Below, piece by piece: positions 15,593-18,808 of a stretch of 18,808 nucleotides of DNA. Within the stretch, counting starts at the first letter, position 1. Each line of letters starts with the position of its first letter. This stretch comes from JACMLD01 sp964245425 (GTDB lineage: Bacteria; Bacteroidota; Bacteroidia; Chitinophagales; Chitinophagaceae). The stretch spans positions 1 through 18,808 of the forward strand of contig CAXTMV010000092.1 in the NCBI GenBank assembly GCA_964245425.1, in the 5' to 3' direction. A program made the position numbers and the translations under genes. The notes beneath the pieces were generated by a model. The model searched no databases, was not told the origin of the DNA, and was given only the letters and a program-made list of their open reading frames with translations.

Positions 15593-17449
15593 TTAATTTT
15601 CCAGTTTATTCCACCAGGTTTTTTTCAGTATCCATACAATGCCACCCAGCAGCAGAACGGTCAGCAGCAGGGGCAGCTTCATCCATAATACAACATACAT
15701 GGGTAAAATGGTCAGGCAGAGCTGCGCTACAATACCCAGCACCACGTTCAGCATATCCAGTTTAAAACGTTTATTGGGCAAAAACATTGGGTCTTCTGCC
15801 ATTACACTGTCGTGAACAGGTTTCCAGAAGCCCCAGGGCCGCACGGTCTTGTAAAATGATTTCAGGGTAGCCATGTCCGTTGGTGGGGCTGAATAGGTGC
15901 CAATAAAACAACCGGCCAGCGAAACCAGGAATATGATCGGCCAGTAATACAGGTCCAGCCCGGTAATGATACCTGTAGACTTTAATACTGCCAAAGCAAT
16001 CGCGGGCAGAATCCCCGCCAGCATGCCCAGGAAAAAACCGTTGGCATTAAAACGCCACCAATACCATTTAAGGGTGTTGGCGGCAATATAACCGCCGTAC
16101 AACCCGCCTACAATCCATTGCAGCACGGTGTTCACATCTTTAACAAAAATACCCAGCAGGATGCCGATCAATACCACCAGCAGGCCTACGCTGTAATTCA
16201 TGGTCATGATCCGGCGTGTACCGGCCGCCGGGTTGATATATTTCAGGTAAATATCATTTACGATATACGCCTGTGCTGCATTGACGGTACCGGAGAACGT
16301 TCCCATAAAAGCACCCAGCAGGCCTGTGAGCACCAATCCTAAAATGCCCGCCGGTAAAAAATTATTGATGGTCGCCGGCAGCACTTTTTCAAAATCGGTA
16401 TGCCCGGCAGTCGTAATATCCAGTTGTTTGTAATACAGCAGTCCCAGTACGGTTAACCCGATGATCATGGAATAACGGACGGGCAACAGGATAATGGAAA
16501 CAAAGCCACTCATTTTAGAAGCGTCTTTTGGCGAACGGGTGCTTAATATTTTTTGCATATCATAATTGGGTGCCGGGCCGGCAAGGCTGGCAAAAACACC
16601 TTTGAAAAGCATCATCATAAAAAATACGCCAAACAAGCCGAAGCCATCGTCTTCAATTTTTTTGTCCGCCGCCGGGATAATATCTTTCCAGCTGAGGTTC
16701 AGGTGCCAGTTAAAAAAAGGATTGAACCAGCCTTCGGGCACCCGCAGGGCAGCGCCGCCCTGCTGCAAATGCTGATGCGCAATAATGGCAATGGCGATGC
16801 ACGCTACGGTCATGACCAGGTACTTGATGAAATCGCCCAGTACGATGCTGTGCATACCACCCAGTATGGAATAAAACATGGCGAAGAGCGAAAAGACGGC
16901 ACCATAAAAATGGGGTACCCATTGGGCTGATACCGTAAAGGGAATATAGGGCTGCAGCACCTGCCAGGGAATGAATATCTCGATGAATTTGCCCAGGCCA
17001 ACAAAGCCGTAAGCGAGGAAACCGAAACAACTCAGCAGTGCGAAAGCCACTACGATATTGTGCGAAGCTTTCATGCCTTTACCCGTGGTGCCAAAACGGG
17101 TGGCCAGCCAGCCAGCGCCTGTACTGGCATTAGAGCGGCGCAGCCACTTCGACAAAAACATCATCATGATGACCTGGTTAAACACGGGCCATAGCCAGGG
17201 TATCCAGATGCTTTTCATACCATATACAAAACACAGGGAGACCATCCACATGGTGCCGCTGATATCGAACATATCGCTGGCATCGCTCATACCCAGCATA
17301 TACCAGGGCAGCGATTTACCACCGAGCAGGTAGCTGTCTTTATTCTGTTTTGCTTTTTTACGAAACCAGAAACCAAGCGAAACCATCAGCGCCAGGTAAA
17401 GAAGAATAATAACAATGTCGATAGCGTGTAATTTCATGAAGACAAGCAT
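15593..17449 (-). CDS. Sodium/solute symporter (SSS family), probable mannobiose transporter
   Basis: A 618-residue inner-membrane protein with about 13 or more hydrophobic segments. It has SSS-family features: IDIVIILLYLALMVSLGFWF as the first helix, SYLLGGKSLPWYMLGMSDAS (39-58), ASTGAGWLATRFG, YDMQKILSTRSPKDASK, and a long C-terminal extension after residue ~520. It probably uses the sodium gradient to import beta-1,4-mannobiose or short mannooligosaccharides. The substrate is inferred from its position between the mannanase and the phosphorylase, as in the Bacteroides fragilis mannan cluster. The reported start at 17449 has a purine-rich AAAGCGGA upstream. The next Met (codon 5, at 17437; MKLHAIDIV) is an equally plausible start. 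The mannanase gene lies 116 bases upstream on the same strand. Confidence 0.91.
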   Translation of the reverse strand: MLVFMKLHAIDIVIILLYLALMVSLGFWFRKKAKQNKDSYLLGGKSLPWYMLGMSDASDMFDISGTMWMVSLCFVYGMKSIWIPWLWPVFNQVIMMMFLSKWLRRSNASTGAGWLATRFGTTGKGMKASHNIVVAFALLSCFGFLAYGFVGLGKFIEIFIPWQVLQPYIPFTVSAQWVPHFYGAVFSLFAMFYSILGGMHSIVLGDFIKYLVMTVACIAIAIIAHQHLQQGGAALRVPEGWFNPFFNWHLNLSWKDIIPAADKKIEDDGFGLFGVFFMMMLFKGVFASLAGPAPNYDMQKILSTRSPKDASKMSGFVSIILLPVRYSMIIGLTVLGLLYYKQLDITTAGHTDFEKVLPATINNFLPAGILGLVLTGLLGAFMGTFSGTVNAAQAYIVNDIYLKYINPAAGTRRIMTMNYSVGLLVVLIGILLGIFVKDVNTVLQWIVGGLYGGYIAANTLKWYWWRFNANGFFLGMLAGILPAIALAVLKSTGIITGLDLYYWPIIFLVSLAGCFIGTYSAPPTDMATLKSFYKTVRPWGFWKPVHDSVMAEDPMFLPNKRFKLDMLNVVLGIVAQLCLTILPMYVVLWMKLPLLLTVLLLGGIVWILKKTWWNKLEN

Positions 17450-17565
17450 TCCGCTTTTAGCAATGAGCTGCCAGCGTTTAACGATGAATTGAATAGTATA
17501 AAAAATAAATTCTTTCCTGTTCTATTAAACATTGATTGCGTGATGGCACATAACCAACAGCTTCC

Positions 17566-18691
17566 TCAGCGGTACAAATGTTCTTTGCTGACATCTTTCT
17601 GAAAAAGGGTTTTGTCATTCTTGTAAAACGCTTCAAAATCGGCGGCGGCGGCGGCGCCTTTGTAGGGAACATAAAATTCGTACTNNNNNNNNNNGGCCCT
17701 TTGCCGATTTACCCGCATTTCGCCAGGCCAGGGCATAAGAAATCTTATGGTTGCCGATGGCCGGTAGCAGCGCCTGTGTAAACCAGGTACTGTCTGGCAG
17801 TGTACCATACCCGAATTCAGTAAGCGCCGGAATTTTATTTTTTTCTGCCGCTATTTTTTCCAGTATGGTAAGGCTCTTATCTGTTTCACTGATAAAGGCC
17901 TGGTTATCGGCGCCCCGCTGGTAAATATCAAACCCGATGAGGTCTACCCATTCATTGCCCGGGAAACGTTCCAGGTAAGCGGCCTCATCGCTGAACCGAT
18001 CGGTATTGTAAGCATACAGCAAATTATGCACATTTGCCGTATCGCGCAGGTAGCTTCCGGTAAAACGGTACAATTGCTTCAGCTCATCAGGCGTACACCA
18101 CTTACTGCCCCACCAGAACCAGCTGCCGTTCAGTTCATGAAAGGGGCGGAAGATGACCGGGATCGCTTCGCCTTTTTTGCCTTTCAGATCGTGCATGAAG
18201 GCAGCCAGCTTTTTCAGCCAGCTGGTGTATAAAAAGTGTTTGCTGCCGCCGGGCAAAATAGCGGCAACGGTTCCGGGCACGGGATCCCAGGCAGATTTGC
18301 CGGTTAAAGCATTCGTGAAATGCCAGCTGATGGTGATGACACCGCCGCGGGCGTATCCTTCGGCAATCAATTTTTTCATGGTTATAAAAGGTACACCGTC
18401 CAGGTTCTTTGCGCTGTCCAGTTCCAGGTGTCCCAGTTCCCATCCGTAGACGGCCGGGTAATCGCCGGTCACTTCTTTTATATCACTGTTACCGGGTATA
18501 TATTTCCAGTTAACGCCATAGGCAAGATCATCCTGGTGACCCATCATAAAACCCTTTTCACGCAGATCATTGAGGTGCTGGTACAGGTGACGGGTTTCCA
18601 GGCTGGCCTTTTTATCGCAGGGTATTACCTGCTGTGCCCTGGCAACAGAAATGGAAAAGGCCAATAGCGGCAATAGTTTTGATACGTTCAT
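17566..18691 (-). CDS. manA: GH26 endo-beta-1,4-mannanase, interrupted by an assembly gap
   Basis: An exported mannanase that cleaves beta-mannan to mannobiose. The signal peptide ends near residue 19-20 (LLAFSISVARA). The GH26 barrel shows GHQDDLAYG (51-59), GWELGHLEL, ISWHFTNA (121-128), the acid/base Glu E186 (FRPFHELNGSWFWWG), the nucleophile E292 (ALTEFGYG) and ALAWRNA (320-326). Ten Ns at 17685-17694 then shift the frame. Past them the true C-terminus continues in another frame as YEFYVPYKG, DFEAFYKNDKTLFQKDV, ending at a stop at 17566. The continuation in the original frame is arginine-rich noise. A GCC run beside the gap encodes AAAAA. C25 is too far from the hydrophobic core to be a convincing lipobox. 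First gene of the mannan operon; a TAnnTTTG element lies about 90 bases upstream. The symbol follows the B. fragilis locus. Confidence 0.92.
17685..17694. other. Run of ten Ns (assembly gap)
   Basis: Ten undetermined bases lie inside the mannanase gene, next to a (GGC)n tract around 17639-17656. The reading frames on the two sides are offset by one base modulo three. If the flanks are correct, the true missing length is therefore a multiple of three (for example 9 or 12) rather than 10. Confidence 0.95.
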
Positions 18692-18782
18692 GTGGCAGTA
18701 AATATATTCATCTAAAACGTAGGCGGCGCCCCTTCAGGCCATCTTCCAACAACCCTATCTTTGGCAGTCGCCTGCAACCGTA

Positions 18783-18790
18783 CAAAAGTA
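18783..18790 (-). promoter_or_regulatory. Candidate -7 element of the mannan operon promoter
   Basis: On the - strand TACTTTTG (18790 to 18783) is an exact TAnnTTTG match, placing transcription start near 18776 and a leader of about 85 bases before the mannanase ATG. The matching -33 box would fall at or beyond the window edge; the 18 bases available show none. One element alone gives modest support. Confidence 0.4.
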
Positions 18791-18808
18791 AAGGGATCGA
18801 ATTACGGA

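Noticed and set aside
17633..17684. Arginine-rich C-terminus of the mannanase in the original frame
   Set aside because: It arises from reading the GGC repeat out of frame after the N-gap; the alternative frame gives a normal GH26 ending.
18611..18619. Lipoprotein signal for the mannanase (C25 in VIPC)
   Set aside because: The cysteine lies several residues after a good Sec cleavage site (ARA) and outside the hydrophobic core, so a lipobox is not convincing.

Overview
The window looks like a chromosomal segment of a Bacteroidota bacterium, most likely of the Chitinophagaceae or a close relative (inference). The evidence is a TonB-dependent receptor with an N-terminal carboxypeptidase-regulatory-like domain, a DUF2490 outer-membrane protein, promoters of the TAnnTTTG type, weak or absent Shine-Dalgarno sequences, and a mannan operon with the same gene set as the one described in Bacteroides fragilis. 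No rRNA, tRNA, CRISPR array, prophage or intact insertion sequence was seen.

Region 1 (1-8526, + strand) is a sulfur block. It holds the 3' half of cysJ (sulfite reductase flavoprotein), cysI (siroheme/Fe-S sulfite reductase subunit), and a fused gene joining a precorrin-2 dehydrogenase/sirohydrochlorin ferrochelatase domain to a TauE/SafE (TSUP) membrane transporter. These are followed by a large TonB-dependent receptor and a DUF2490 protein. A near-identical palindrome, GTCTACT-N5-AGTAGAC, lies before the fusion gene and just before the receptor. A weaker third copy overlaps the -33 box of a good promoter for the receptor. This suggests one sulfur-responsive regulator controls siroheme supply, the inner-membrane transporter and the outer-membrane receptor. 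That linkage is the most interesting observation here.

Region 2 (8527-8964) is a 438-base non-coding stretch with a two-copy tandem repeat of about 44 bases that can form competing hairpins. Region 3 (8965-12979) is a divergent pair: a Tat-exported phosphocholine-type phospholipase C (- strand) and a secreted type I phosphodiesterase/alkaline-phosphatase-family enzyme (+ strand). Together they could strip phosphate or head groups from phospholipids. Their shared 214-base promoter region holds a period-10 direct repeat.

Region 4 (13048-18691, - strand) is a four-gene beta-mannan operon, in transcription order: GH26 endo-beta-mannanase, Na+/sugar symporter, GH130 mannosylglucose phosphorylase, cellobiose/mannobiose 2-epimerase. 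The inferred pathway runs from mannan to mannobiose outside the cytoplasm, then uptake, epimerisation to mannosyl-glucose, and phosphorolysis to mannose-1-phosphate and glucose. A run of ten Ns interrupts the 3' end of the mannanase gene and breaks its frame. The real C-terminus is visible in another frame, so this is an assembly artefact rather than a pseudogene.
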